Shown in pieces: positions 54,516 through 63,934 of a DNA stretch of 64,000 nt. The notes beneath the pieces are model-generated. The model was not told the origin of the DNA. It worked only from the letters and a program-made list of their open reading frames with translations, and ran no database searches. The stretch comes from Flavobacterium daemonense (lineage in GTDB: Bacteria; Bacteroidota; Bacteroidia; Flavobacteriales; Flavobacteriaceae), in contig NZ_VJYD01000009.1 in the NCBI RefSeq assembly GCF_007341385.1, positions 62,001 through 126,000 of the forward strand, written 5' to 3'. Position 1 is the first letter of the stretch, and each line of letters begins with the position of its first letter. Both the position numbers and the translations under genes were made by a program.

Positions 54516-55331
54516 ATGAAAAATTCCAATCTTAAAATCTCAAATTCCAATAGAATTTTTCAGTTTACTTTTTTATTTATCGCGTTTTTTATCTGCAATA
54601 CTATTTTTGCGCAATTTACAATTCCCGAAATTCCAAGTGAACAAACTTCTGTTTATGATTATGCCAATCTTTTAAGCCCGACTGAAAAAGCACAGCTTGA
54701 AGAGAAACTTATTCGCTACTCAGATTCAACTACCACTCAGATTGTTGTCATAACAATTGAAAGCCTGAAAGGAGAAGATGTGAGTCAATTAGCGACAAAT
54801 TGGGGGCAAAAATGGGGAATTGGAGGAACCGCAAAAGATGATAACGGTGTTATTATTCTACTAGCAAAAGACGAGAAAAAAATCGCCATAAATCCTGGTT
54901 ACGGACTCGAAGATCGTTTGACAGCAGGAATTGGCGGTACTATAATTAGAAATATAATTGTCCCTGAATTTAAGGCGGGAAGTTTTTACAATGGCCTTGA
55001 TAAAGGTACAGATGCTATAATTGATGTTTTTAAAGGAAAATTCAAAGGAGAACGCAAACAATCCAAACAAAAAGATTTCCCGATATTGCCATTTATCGTT
55101 ATTATTGTAATCATACTAATCTTGCTTTCTCGCAATAAAAGAGGTGGCGGAGGAAATTCTGGGAATAATGGTGGAGGCCCTAGCCTTATGGATATCATTC
55201 TGTTAAGCAGTCTTGGCAGAAGCAGCGGAGGCGGATTTGGAGGTTTCGGCGGCGGATCATCTGGAGGTGGCTTCGGCGGTGGTTTCGGTGGCGGCGGATT
55301 CTCAGGAGGAGGTTCTAGTGGAGGCTGGTAA
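54516..55331 (+). CDS. Secreted TPM domain protein with glycine-rich tail
   Basis: A 271-residue membrane protein. The signal peptide (FQFTFLFIAFFICNTIFAQ) is preceded by a polar extension, KNSNLKISNSNR, encoded by a heptad repeat. The TPM domain is at about 40-165 (QTSVYDYANLLSPTEKAQL). One membrane segment is at about 187-203 (PFIVIIVIILILL). The last 40 residues are Gly/Ser/Phe repeats (GGFGGGSSGGGFGGG). With the other TPM protein and LemA, it forms a conserved membrane module, possibly in protein quality control; this is inference. Confidence 0.9.
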   Translation: MKNSNLKISNSNRIFQFTFLFIAFFICNTIFAQFTIPEIPSEQTSVYDYANLLSPTEKAQLEEKLIRYSDSTTTQIVVITIESLKGEDVSQLATNWGQKWGIGGTAKDDNGVIILLAKDEKKIAINPGYGLEDRLTAGIGGTIIRNIIVPEFKAGSFYNGLDKGTDAIIDVFKGKFKGERKQSKQKDFPILPFIVIIVIILILLSRNKRGGGGNSGNNGGGPSLMDIILLSSLGRSSGGGFGGFGGGSSGGGFGGGFGGGGFSGGGSSGGW

Positions 55332-55349
55332 GAATTTTTGTTTGAAGTT

Positions 55350-55398
55350 TTCTTTGTTTCACGTTTCAAAGTCTAGGTTTCAATCTTAAAAAATCATA
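55350..55398. repeat. Heptad tract after the TPM gene
   Basis: GTTTGAA GTTTTCT TTGTTTC, then ACGTTTC AAAGTCT AGGTTTC AATCTTA run in register. Confidence 0.55.
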
Positions 55399-55425
55399 CA
55401 TTTACACTTTACAATTTATTAATAG

Positions 55426-55839
55426 ATGTTATCACATAAAGCAAAATACGCCCTTAAGGCCTTACTTTATTTAGCTGAACAAGATGAAAATCACATTTCT
55501 AGAACTATAGAAATTGCTGATGGAGCCAACATACCTAAAAAGTTTTTAGAACAGATTCTTTTAGATCTAAAACGAGGACGTTTTGTAAGCAGCAAGCAAG
55601 GAAAATTTGGTGGATATTATCTGATAAAATCAAAAAATGACATCACTTTGGCAGAAATTCACCGATTATTTGACGGTGCAATTGCACTTTTGCCATGCGC
55701 TTCTTTAAATTTTTACGAGCCTTGCTCTGATTGTAAAACCGAGTCTGAATGCAGTCTGCGTCACGGTTTAATGCTAATTAGAGATAAAACTTTGAAGGCT
55801 ATGGAAGGCATCACAATTGCTTCATTAGTAAAAAAATAA
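55426..55839 (+). CDS. Rrf2 family transcriptional regulator with four cysteines
   Basis: A 137-residue regulator of the Rrf2 family (IscR/CymR/NsrR relatives). The winged helix is at about 5-70 (KYALKALLYLAEQDENHI; IPKKFLEQILLDLKRGRFV, then SSKQGKFGGYYL). Cysteines C91, C100, C103 and C109 occur in the region where IscR and NsrR hold an iron-sulfur cluster; their spacing (C-x8-C-x2-C-x5-C) differs from the common one. A cluster or thiol-based sensor is possible. It is directly upstream of the Cys-rich leader ORF and the TonB receptor, on the same strand, so regulation of that receptor is likely. Confidence 0.9.
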   Translation: MLSHKAKYALKALLYLAEQDENHISRTIEIADGANIPKKFLEQILLDLKRGRFVSSKQGKFGGYYLIKSKNDITLAEIHRLFDGAIALLPCASLNFYEPCSDCKTESECSLRHGLMLIRDKTLKAMEGITIASLVKK

Positions 55840-55881
55840 AAAAATATTTTCTAAAGTCTAGTAAATCGATAGAATTAATTA

Positions 55882-55889
55882 TATATTTG
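55882..55889 (+). promoter_or_regulatory. -7 element of the Cys-leader transcript
   Basis: TATATTTG matches TAnnTTTG, 39 bases before the leader start. Upstream is a weak dyad (TTCTA at 55850 and TAGAA at 55871, roughly), which might be an operator for the Rrf2 regulator. No TTG at the usual distance is present. Confidence 0.5.
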
Positions 55890-55928
55890 CCAAAAAATAA
55901 TTAACAAACCATTACAAATATTTAACTC

Positions 55929-56039
55929 ATGAAAGTAGATTTCGGTTTATTAGGCGTAACAACAAGTCTTTGGCAAACAAACTCAAATAGTCAGTTCAAA
56001 ACTGCAAAAAGCATTTCCTGTATGATGTGTATGTGTTGA
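55929..56039 (+). CDS. Leader ORF ending in a Cys/Met cluster
   Basis: A 36-codon ORF beginning MKVDFGLLGVTTSLWQ and ending with SCMMCMC just before the stop TGA. The ORF is 51 bases before the TonB receptor start, with its own -7 element. Three of the last six codons are TGT and the other three are ATG, apart from the leading ones, so translation should slow when charged tRNA-Cys (or Met) is scarce. Poly-Cys upstream ORFs controlling sulfur genes are known from actinobacteria; here a similar function is inferred. No strong terminator hairpin lies downstream, so control would be by coupling or Rho, not by a classical attenuator. The peptide itself has no signal or known domain. Confidence 0.65.
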   Translation: MKVDFGLLGVTTSLWQTNSNSQFKTAKSISCMMCMC

Positions 56040-56090
56040 TAAAAAAAATTTTATTATAAACTCTACTAATCATATATACTTAATATAAAA

Positions 56091-58637
56091 ATGAAAAATT
56101 CGATTAAAAATATACTTACAATATTAGCCGTTTTAACTGTTTCAATCTCATTTGGACAAAACATAGAAGGTTTCGTTAAAACAACAGAAAATACTCCATT
56201 AGAAGCCGCAAATGTTGTTATTAAAGGAACAACTACAAATACAATTACAGACGCTACCGGAAAATTTACTATCGATACAAAAGGAAAACTTCCGGTAACA
56301 CTTTTAGTTCAGTATGTTGGATATAAAACAACTGAAATCGAGATCGATGATTTACCTGCAACGCCTTTGCAAGTCATTTTAAAAGAAGAAAATGAACTTG
56401 TTGAAGTGGTGGTTTCTTCTCGACGCAGAATCGAAAAAGTACAAGATGTGCCAATTGCTATTTCTGTAATTACAGGAAAGCAGGCTGAACAAACAGGAGC
56501 TTTCAACGTTAACCGCATTAAAGAACTTGTTCCATCGCTACAACTTTATTCTTCAAATCCAAGAAATACGGGAATCAACATTCGTAGTTTGGGTTCTCCA
56601 TTCGGATTGACAAATGACGGAATCGATCCTGGAGTTGGTTTTTATGTTGACGGTGTTTATTACGCTCGTCCGGCTGCAACTACTTTGGACTTTATTGATG
56701 TTGAACAAATTGAAGTTTTGCGCGGACCACAAGGTTCTTTATTTGGAAAAAACACTACTTCGGGCGCTTTCAATATTACTACTAGAAAACCGAGTTTTTC
56801 TACAGGAGCAGATTTTGAAGTAAGCTATGGAAATTACAACTTTTTACAAGCTAAAGCATCGGTTACTGGGGCTTTGGGCAAAAAAGTTGCCGGAAGAATT
56901 TCGTTTTCAGGAACTCAAAGAGATGGTTTGATTGATAATATTGCGACAGGAAGACCAACAAATACTTTGAACAATCAAGGGATTAGAGGACAATTACTTT
57001 GGACGCCTTCTGTAAATACAAATATTATTTTGGCTGCTGATATCACAACACAACGTCCTGACGGATATGCACAGGTTGTGGCTGGTGTTGCTCCTACTCA
57101 AAGAGCTGCTTACCGTCAGTTTGATGCAATCATCAAAGATTTAAATTATCAATTGCCAAGTTTAAATGCTTTTGACCGTAAAATTGATCAAGATACACCT
57201 TGGCGTTCAAATCAAGATATGGGAGGTATTTCGCTTAATATTGATACGAAAATTGGCCCAGGAACTTTGACTTCAACAACAGCTTGGAGATTCTGGAACT
57301 GGGATCCATCAAATGACAGGGACTTTACAGGACTTCAAGTATTGGCTAAATCACAAAACCCAACAAGACAAACGCAGGTAACGCAAGAGGTTCGTTATGC
57401 GGGTCAGCTTTCTTCAAAAGTGAGCGGTGTTGCTGGAGTGTTTTTTATTGATCAAACTTCACAAACTGATGGTACAGAAGAATCTGGAAATGCACAATGG
57501 AGATTCTCTCAAAGTACAACGAGCCCATTATGGAAAACTCCGGGACTTTTTGAAGGATATGGAATCAAAACCGATGCAAACATTAGATCATCAAGTGCTG
57601 CAGTATTTGGACAAATTGATTGGGCGGTTACAGAACGCTTTCACGTTTTGCCTGGTTTAAGATATAACTTCGATAAAAAAGATGCTCATTATGCACGTAC
57701 AACTTACGGAGGTTTGCAAACTAATGATCCAGCATTGATTGCTTTGAAAAAATCAGTTTACTCTGATCAGGCTTTTGATTCAAGTACAGACAATACCGAT
57801 TTTTCAGGAAACTTGACATTGACCTATAAAGTTACAGACAAAATCAATGCTTATGCAACATACGCTAAAAGCTACAAACCAGTTGGTGTAAACGTTGCTG
57901 GCCTTCCAACAGATGCAAAAGGCAATCCTATGCTTGATCTTGCGGTAATTAAACCAGAAAAAGTTAATCATTATGAAATTGGAGTAAAAACTTCTCCATT
58001 CAAAAATTCGATTTTCAACTTGACGTTCTTCAACACAGATATTAAAGATTTTCAAACAAACGTTCAAGCTGCTGAATTAGGTGTAAACCGTGGTTATCTT
58101 GCAAATGCTGACAAAGTACGCGTAAGAGGTGCCGAATTAGATGCGAGCTTTGTTTTCAGCACACATTTAACTGTAAATGCTGCCGCAACTTATACAGATG
58201 GAAAATATGTGAAATTTACAAATGCTCCGCTTCCATTAGAAGAAACTGGCGCTCCTGTAGCTTTCAAAGATGTTTCAGGAACTGAATTACCTGGAGCTTC
58301 AAGATGGGCAGGATCATTGGGCGGTGAGCTTTCTGACAATGCAACATTCTTTGGAAACAAAGGGAAAATATTTGTAGCTGTTGATTCATACGCACGTTCT
58401 GAATTTTCATCAAGCCCTTCGGCTTCAAAATATTTAGTTGTACCAGGTTATGCTATTTTTAATGCACGTTTAGGTTTCCGCGCTTCGCAAGGTTTATCTG
58501 TTCACTTTTGGGGACGCAACTTGTTGAATAAAGATTATTACGAGCAATTATTGCCTGCTGGAGGTAATGCAGGACAATATGCTGGTGTTCTTGGTGATCA
58601 AAGAACTTACGGAGTTACTCTAAAATATTCTCTGTAA
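56091..58637 (+). CDS. TonB-dependent receptor
   Basis: An 848-residue TonB-dependent outer-membrane receptor. Signal peptide (about 1-23), a carboxypeptidase-like regulatory domain at about 24-105 (GFVKTTENTPLEAANVVIKG), then plug (VEVVVSSRRRIEKVQDVPIA; PGVGFYVDGVYYARPAATTL; VLRGPQGSLFGKNTTSGAFN), and a barrel ending GVTLKYSL. It is not SusC type and has no SusD partner. The plug resembles receptors for small organic or iron-chelate ligands. An Rrf2 gene and the Cys-rich leader upstream suggest a sulfur-related nutrient; this is inference. Its 3' end is followed by a terminator. Confidence 0.94.
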   Translation: MKNSIKNILTILAVLTVSISFGQNIEGFVKTTENTPLEAANVVIKGTTTNTITDATGKFTIDTKGKLPVTLLVQYVGYKTTEIEIDDLPATPLQVILKEENELVEVVVSSRRRIEKVQDVPIAISVITGKQAEQTGAFNVNRIKELVPSLQLYSSNPRNTGINIRSLGSPFGLTNDGIDPGVGFYVDGVYYARPAATTLDFIDVEQIEVLRGPQGSLFGKNTTSGAFNITTRKPSFSTGADFEVSYGNYNFLQAKASVTGALGKKVAGRISFSGTQRDGLIDNIATGRPTNTLNNQGIRGQLLWTPSVNTNIILAADITTQRPDGYAQVVAGVAPTQRAAYRQFDAIIKDLNYQLPSLNAFDRKIDQDTPWRSNQDMGGISLNIDTKIGPGTLTSTTAWRFWNWDPSNDRDFTGLQVLAKSQNPTRQTQVTQEVRYAGQLSSKVSGVAGVFFIDQTSQTDGTEESGNAQWRFSQSTTSPLWKTPGLFEGYGIKTDANIRSSSAAVFGQIDWAVTERFHVLPGLRYNFDKKDAHYARTTYGGLQTNDPALIALKKSVYSDQAFDSSTDNTDFSGNLTLTYKVTDKINAYATYAKSYKPVGVNVAGLPTDAKGNPMLDLAVIKPEKVNHYEIGVKTSPFKNSIFNLTFFNTDIKDFQTNVQAAELGVNRGYLANADKVRVRGAELDASFVFSTHLTVNAAATYTDGKYVKFTNAPLPLEETGAPVAFKDVSGTELPGASRWAGSLGGELSDNATFFGNKGKIFVAVDSYARSEFSSSPSASKYLVVPGYAIFNARLGFRASQGLSVHFWGRNLLNKDYYEQLLPAGGNAGQYAGVLGDQRTYGVTLKYSL

Positions 58638-58666
58638 GCGGTTAAGTTAGTTAGTTTAAAATCATT

Positions 58667-58704
58667 AAAACGAGGCAAGTTTATAAAATTTGTCTCGTTT
58701 TTTT
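58667..58704 (+). terminator. Terminator after the TonB receptor
   Basis: AAAACGAGGCAAGTTT and AAATTTGTCTCGTTTT form a hairpin with one mismatch, followed by T-rich sequence. Confidence 0.8.
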
Positions 58705-58803
58705 ATTTTCTGAAATCACAAAATAGTACTGAAACCAAATTTTAATCTGCTCTAAATCAATTCTGATTTATATATATTCGCAGCCTGAATGTATAGAGAT
58801 TAA

Positions 58804-59541
58804 ATGAAATTTCTCAAATTATTGGTTTTATTCGGATTAGTAAGTCCGCTTTTATCGGCACAAAATGTAAAAAAAACTGATCAGCAGACTTTAAGCTGGA
58901 TTCGTTATTACAACATTTTGCCTTTAAGCGAAAAATGGGCACTTCATTCTGAATTTGATAATCGTTTTTTTCTCAATCCAGTTCACGAAAATCTTTTTGT
59001 ACTAAGATCTCAGGTTCGTTTTCGTGCCAGCAAGCTTGTCGAATTAGGAGGTGGTTTGGCTTTTTTCAGCGTAAATACACAAAACCCAGACATTGATCCA
59101 AATTTTTCTGTTCCAGAATATCGAATCCAGCAAGATATTACGTTGATTAATGACATTGCAAAAATCACTTTTCACAATCGTTTTCAGCTTGAAGAACGCT
59201 TTATCGAAAAAGCTTCACGAACAGAATTACTAGACACTTTCTCATTTGCACTCCGATTCCGTTACCGATTACAGTCGACTTTTGATCTTTGGAAAAAAGA
59301 TGGGAGAAGCTTAAAAGGTACAATTTCAGATGAAGTAATGTTCAATTTTGGAAAAGACAACAAACTAAATACTTTTGATCAAAACCGATTTTACGTCGCG
59401 CTCCGTTATCACTTTAATCCCAATTTAGGTTTAGAACTTGGTTACATAAAAAACTTTCAAAGACGCGCCAGCGGTATCGATTTTTATGATCGCGATATTA
59501 TTCGTTTTACAGTTTATCATCGAATTGATAGGAAGTTTTGA
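58804..59541 (+). CDS. DUF2490 outer-membrane protein
   Basis: A 245-residue secreted protein with a signal peptide (MKFLKLLVLFGLVSPLLSAQ) and alternating strands typical of a 10- to 12-strand outer-membrane barrel. The family features are SWIRYYNILPLSEKWALHSE and the C-terminal FYVALRYHFNPNLGLELGYI. It has no known ligand. It follows the TonB receptor gene after a terminator and 160 bases, so it is probably an independent unit. Confidence 0.85.
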   Translation: MKFLKLLVLFGLVSPLLSAQNVKKTDQQTLSWIRYYNILPLSEKWALHSEFDNRFFLNPVHENLFVLRSQVRFRASKLVELGGGLAFFSVNTQNPDIDPNFSVPEYRIQQDITLINDIAKITFHNRFQLEERFIEKASRTELLDTFSFALRFRYRLQSTFDLWKKDGRSLKGTISDEVMFNFGKDNKLNTFDQNRFYVALRYHFNPNLGLELGYIKNFQRRASGIDFYDRDIIRFTVYHRIDRKF

Positions 59542-59543
59542 AA

Positions 59544-59673
59544 AAAGGTGCAAAGGGACAGAGGGTCAAAGGTCCAAAGTTTAAAGGAGTAAAATCAAAA
59601 TAGAAGTTTGATTTACCCCTTTTTTCACAATTTTAAAACCTTTGTTCCTTTGATCCTCAGCTCCTTTGAACCT
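59544..59673. repeat. Heptad tract with inverted partner
   Basis: AAAGGTG CAAAGGG ACAGAGG GTCAAAG and on (59544-59585) faces CCTTTGT TCCTTTG and ATCCTCA GCTCCTT (59639-59673). The pair lies between two convergent genes. Confidence 0.75.
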
Positions 59674-59729
59674 TCAAAAAAAAGCCTTAAAGAGACGCAC
59701 TTTCATACGTCTCTAAAGAAAGACAAAAC

Positions 59730-62486
59730 CTACTCCTCTCTTTCTCGGCCTCTTCTCTTACCTTTTTCATTTCCTGCAAAATTCCCGATTTTGTAGGCCA
59801 ATGAAAACATGATATATCTTTTTAAAACGGTGTTTTCTTCATCGCGGATTGAAGTTGCTGAAATTGTTCTTACAGCACTTTGATTCTGATTTAAAACATC
59901 ATATACTTTCACTTTTGCGTACAGTTTTTTATCTAAAAATCCGTATGACAAACTCGTATTCCATAAGTAGAAATCTTTTTTGAAATCGCTTGAAATATTC
60001 GAATTGTATGTATATCCAAAATCATTTCCAAAAATCAACTTAGCAGGCCAGTAACTTGTTGTCTGCAAATTGATTCGGTGTACAACATTTGAGGTTGCAT
60101 CGCGGGTATAATTCTCATATTTCGTCTCATTATACGTCAAACTATATGATGGCGCAATAACCAGCAATTCGCCATATTCATATGCCAAATAGATTTTTGG
60201 CGTTACGGCAGTACCTTTTGCATTATACAAAACTCCATTTGTGTAGCCTTTATCAAAATTGTAAGTTCCGTTTAACTGTAAACCGTAACGAAGCGTGTGC
60301 GCATCTCTTTTAACCGACTGATTCCAGTTTCCTCCGACAGAAAAAGTATAAGTATCAGACAAATTCAGATACGTTGTAGTTCTTTTTCCACTATCGTCAT
60401 AAAATGAAGTCGAATAAATATCATTCGCATAATAGTCTCCTCGTGCATAAAGACTATAACCTGAACGCGTACGGAAATCAAAATTTCTGAAACTGAAATT
60501 GATACTGTTTTTTTCAATTGGATCCAAATTTGGATTTCCAATAATGGTATTCAGCGGGTTACTCAAATTAGCAATTGGCAGTAAAAAACTCGAAGCCGGG
60601 AGCGTATTTGAATAGTCGTATTTAAATGTAAAATTCTTTGAACGGCTAAACTTGTAACGAAACTGTGCAGTAGCATAAGGCAACGCATATTTCTGATTCA
60701 AATCGGTTGATTTTCCTAAATAAAAACCGTGATTGTCATAATCAATAATCGAAGTTTTTGTGTCTAAATTTACCGTGAATTTATTTTTTTGAAGCGTAAT
60801 TCCAAACTTCGGACTAATCGAATTTTGCTTTGAAGTCGTATAAGTTGTCAACGATTCATTTATCTGAGAATATGACTGAGAACTAGCATCAAAATCAAAT
60901 GTTTTTTGATCTTTTATTTCTTTCTGCCAATCAAAATCAGAACCAAATCGAATGCGCAATGAATCTGTAATTGGTTCCGTATATTCAATATCTAGCGAAT
61001 AAGCATCGTTCACGTTATCATTTCTCGTTTTTTGATTTCGCTCATCATTTGGTTTGTTGTCCTGATAAAAAATAGTTTCCGAAACATTGACTCCATCTGT
61101 AATTGCATCAGTATTATTGTTATCAAAAACAAAACTCAAATTACGGTTCTTTTTCGCAAAAGCTTTGTTGAAATTAAGTGTATTTGCAAAATTGGTCGTC
61201 GTATTTTCTCGATGAGAAACCGCCGTACTTTCGTTTAAGGGCTGATTATTTTCATCTTCAGAAGAACTTGAAGAAGACGAATCGCTATCAACTCTTGTTT
61301 GATTAAATTTTGGAGTAAAAACAATTCGGGTGCTTGGATCTAGTTTGTATTCAAATTCAAAATTGGCTTTATTTCCTGTATTCTCATTTTTGGTTTTAGA
61401 ATCAGAAGCGGTCAAGATATTTCCCGTCGGCAAAAAATTCAGCTGATTTGCTTTGCTGTCGTTATTTGTAATGGTGTTCGAAAAATTATAACTTCCTGTT
61501 GCTGTAAAATCTTTAAACCAGTCATCAGAATAATTGATTCCGGCCAAATTAGATTGTGTAATTCCCTTGCCAGTTGTCGTGCTGGCCTGATTTACACTAT
61601 TATTTCTTCCGCCTCCCATATTGTCAAAAACATCATCCATAGAGAAACCAGTCGAATTAATATTATTTGACGAAGCCAAAACACTAATCTTCTGATTATT
61701 ATTGAAGAAATTCATCAACAAACTGCTTTCATAACGATTATCAGAACCGTAACCGGCAAGTGCTTTTTCAAAAAAACCTTTATTTTTCTTTTCGTCGATT
61801 GTGAAATTAATTGATGAATTATCGGAGCTGGATTCCTGCTTGGCAAGTTCTTCTTTCTTGGTTTTATAATCGGAAACCTGAACTTTTTTAATTATTTCAG
61901 CTGGCATATTCTTCAATAAAAGCTGTCCATCTTTATCAAAAAATGCTTTTCCGTTGACTAAAAACTGCGTTACTTCTCGCCCATTTACAGTGACTTTTCC
62001 GTCATTATCAACATCAACACCAGGCAGTTGTTTTAATAAAGTTTCAACATTGGCATCTGGCCTCACTTTAAACGCCGAGGCATTAAATTCCAAAGTATCT
62101 TTTTTAATGGCGACTGGAGGCGCTTCGGTTTTAATGACTACATTTTCAAGCGCATTTATATTTTCTGCCAAATAAAGCTTTCCAAAATCCTTGCTTTCTA
62201 TCAGCTCTTTCTGTTCTTCAACCAAAGTTTGATAGCCCATATAATTGACTTTCAAATAAACAGGCTTATTTATTTTTTTTGTATTTATTCTGAAAACTCC
62301 ATTTTTGTCGGTAGTTGCATATTCAATTACAGCAGAATCCTTTACGGTTGTAAAATATACAGTCGCCATTTCAAGCGGAACCTGTGTGTTAAGATCTACG
62401 ACGGTTCCTTTGAGAATAATATCATTTTGCGCATTGGCGGCAACGCAAAAAAGAAAAAATAATAAATAAGAAAAATACTTGGTCAT
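59730..62486 (-). CDS. Outer-membrane beta-barrel protein with TonB-receptor-like plug
   Basis: A protein of about 918 residues. I place the start at 62486 because the product then begins MTKYFSYLLFFLFCVAANAQ, a clean signal peptide; the longer frame adds 12 residues. A carboxypeptidase-like domain (GTVVDLNTQVPLEMATVYFT) is followed by a plug with DTLEFNASAFKVRPDANVET and QLPGVDVDNDGKVTVNGREV, the hallmark of the large outer-membrane barrel family related to TonB receptors. The barrel ends before a basic tail (GNEKGKRRGREREE). The family is thought to transport unknown substrates. Divergent regulators are not visible. Confidence 0.9.
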   Translation of the reverse strand: MTKYFSYLLFFLFCVAANAQNDIILKGTVVDLNTQVPLEMATVYFTTVKDSAVIEYATTDKNGVFRINTKKINKPVYLKVNYMGYQTLVEEQKELIESKDFGKLYLAENINALENVVIKTEAPPVAIKKDTLEFNASAFKVRPDANVETLLKQLPGVDVDNDGKVTVNGREVTQFLVNGKAFFDKDGQLLLKNMPAEIIKKVQVSDYKTKKEELAKQESSSDNSSINFTIDEKKNKGFFEKALAGYGSDNRYESSLLMNFFNNNQKISVLASSNNINSTGFSMDDVFDNMGGGRNNSVNQASTTTGKGITQSNLAGINYSDDWFKDFTATGSYNFSNTITNNDSKANQLNFLPTGNILTASDSKTKNENTGNKANFEFEYKLDPSTRIVFTPKFNQTRVDSDSSSSSSSEDENNQPLNESTAVSHRENTTTNFANTLNFNKAFAKKNRNLSFVFDNNNTDAITDGVNVSETIFYQDNKPNDERNQKTRNDNVNDAYSLDIEYTEPITDSLRIRFGSDFDWQKEIKDQKTFDFDASSQSYSQINESLTTYTTSKQNSISPKFGITLQKNKFTVNLDTKTSIIDYDNHGFYLGKSTDLNQKYALPYATAQFRYKFSRSKNFTFKYDYSNTLPASSFLLPIANLSNPLNTIIGNPNLDPIEKNSINFSFRNFDFRTRSGYSLYARGDYYANDIYSTSFYDDSGKRTTTYLNLSDTYTFSVGGNWNQSVKRDAHTLRYGLQLNGTYNFDKGYTNGVLYNAKGTAVTPKIYLAYEYGELLVIAPSYSLTYNETKYENYTRDATSNVVHRINLQTTSYWPAKLIFGNDFGYTYNSNISSDFKKDFYLWNTSLSYGFLDKKLYAKVKVYDVLNQNQSAVRTISATSIRDEENTVLKRYIMFSLAYKIGNFAGNEKGKRRGREREE

Positions 62487-62574
62487 AATGGGTTGGTTAG
62501 AACTATTAAGACCCAGAAACAACTTAAAGGTTTAATTTTAAGTTTAACAATTAGCGCGCATTTTGTTTAAAAAC

Positions 62575-62605
62575 AAAAAAATCCCCTTTTTACAGGGGAT
62601 TTCAT
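62575..62605 (-). terminator. der terminator
   Basis: ATCCCC (62581-62586) and GGGGAT (62595-62600) form a short hairpin with A/T-rich flanks. The minus strand runs into a T-run directly after the der stop. Confidence 0.8.
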
Positions 62606-62607
62606 TT

Positions 62608-63921
62608 TTATTTTTCTCGGATATAAATATCGATCGGCACTCCGGCAAAGTCCCAATTTTCTCTAATTTTATTTTCAAGATATCGTTTATACGGCTCTTT
62701 AACGTATTGCGGCATATTGGCAAAAAACACAAACTGAGGCGTTGGTGTTGGCAACTGCATACAATATTTAATTTTTACGTATTTACCTTTTGTCGCTGGT
62801 GGCGGATATGCTTCAATCACCTTCAACATATATTCGTTGAATTTTGAAGTCGAAATTCTTTGTTTTCTGTTTTCGAAAACCTGAACTGTAGCTTCCAATG
62901 CTTTCAACAAACGTTGTTTTGTTAATGCTGAAACGAATAAAATTGGCACATCAGTAAAAGGCATTAATTCTTTTTTGATTTTCTCTTCGTAATCACGCGT
63001 TGACATGGTATCTTTTTCAACCAAATCCCATTTGTTTACCAAGATTACAACGCCTTTACGGTTTTTCTCAGCCAACCAGAAAATACTCTGATCCTGGCCT
63101 TCAAATCCGCGGGTTGCATCAATAACCAAAATACAAATATCGGCATGCTCGATTGCTCTTACAGAACGCATTACAGAATAAAATTCTAAATCTTCCTTAA
63201 CTTTTGCTTTACGACGAATTCCAGCAGTATCAACCAAGTTGAATTCGAAACCAAAACGGTCAAATTTTGTATCAATTGCATCACGAGTTGTTCCTGCAAT
63301 ATCTGTTACAATATAACGATCTTTACCAATCAAGGCGTTGATAAAACTAGATTTTCCAGCATTTGGGCGTCCAACAACTGCAAAACGAGGCAATTCAACT
63401 TCTGGAGTTTCAGGTTCAGGTTTTTCTGGAAAAGCTTCAATCAAAGCATCCAACAAATCTCCTGTTCCACTTCCAGAAATACTTGCAAAAGTGTAATATT
63501 CACCTAAACCAAGGTTATAAAACTCCACTGCATCTTTCTCACGCATAGCATTATCCACCTTATTTACGGCTAATAAAACTGGTTTTGTTACTTTACGAAG
63601 CAATTTTGCAACAGTTTCATCCATTGGCGTAATTCCTTCTTCAACATCAACCACAAAAATAATAACATCGGCTTCGTCGATAGCAAGTTCTACTTGTTTA
63701 CGGATTTCACCTTCAAATACGTCATCAGATCCGCGAACATATCCGCCGGTATCAATTACAGAAAACTCTTTTCCGTTCCACTCGCTTTTACCATAGTTTC
63801 TATCACGGGTAACCCCAGATACTGAATCTACAATAGCTTCTCTTCTTTGTATCAGCCTATTAAAAAGGGTCGATTTCCCTACATTAGGTCTTCCTACTAT
63901 CGCAACAATGTTATTACTCAT
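62608..63921 (-). CDS. der: Ribosome assembly GTPase Der
   Basis: A 437-residue GTPase with two tandem G domains and a C-terminal KH-like domain. The first P-loop is [12 protein letters not shown] at about 10-21, and the second [14 protein letters not shown] at about 186-199. Switch motifs DTGG (first) and DTAG (second), and NKVD and NKWD specificity motifs, are all present. Der is needed for assembly of the large ribosomal subunit. Its start is close to the end of the window, and a heptad tract lies just upstream. Confidence 0.97.
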   Translation of the reverse strand: MSNNIVAIVGRPNVGKSTLFNRLIQRREAIVDSVSGVTRDRNYGKSEWNGKEFSVIDTGGYVRGSDDVFEGEIRKQVELAIDEADVIIFVVDVEEGITPMDETVAKLLRKVTKPVLLAVNKVDNAMREKDAVEFYNLGLGEYYTFASISGSGTGDLLDALIEAFPEKPEPETPEVELPRFAVVGRPNAGKSSFINALIGKDRYIVTDIAGTTRDAIDTKFDRFGFEFNLVDTAGIRRKAKVKEDLEFYSVMRSVRAIEHADICILVIDATRGFEGQDQSIFWLAEKNRKGVVILVNKWDLVEKDTMSTRDYEEKIKKELMPFTDVPILFVSALTKQRLLKALEATVQVFENRKQRISTSKFNEYMLKVIEAYPPPATKGKYVKIKYCMQLPTPTPQFVFFANMPQYVKEPYKRYLENKIRENWDFAGVPIDIYIREK

Positions 63922-63934
63922 TTTATTGAATTTT

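Noticed and set aside
54986-55369. A 127-codon proline-rich frame opposite the TPM gene
   Set aside because: It is the complement of the glycine-rich tail of the TPM protein.
56040-56090. A terminator hairpin after the Cys-rich leader
   Set aside because: ATAAAA and TTTTAT can pair, but the stem has only A-T pairs, so I do not call it an intrinsic terminator.
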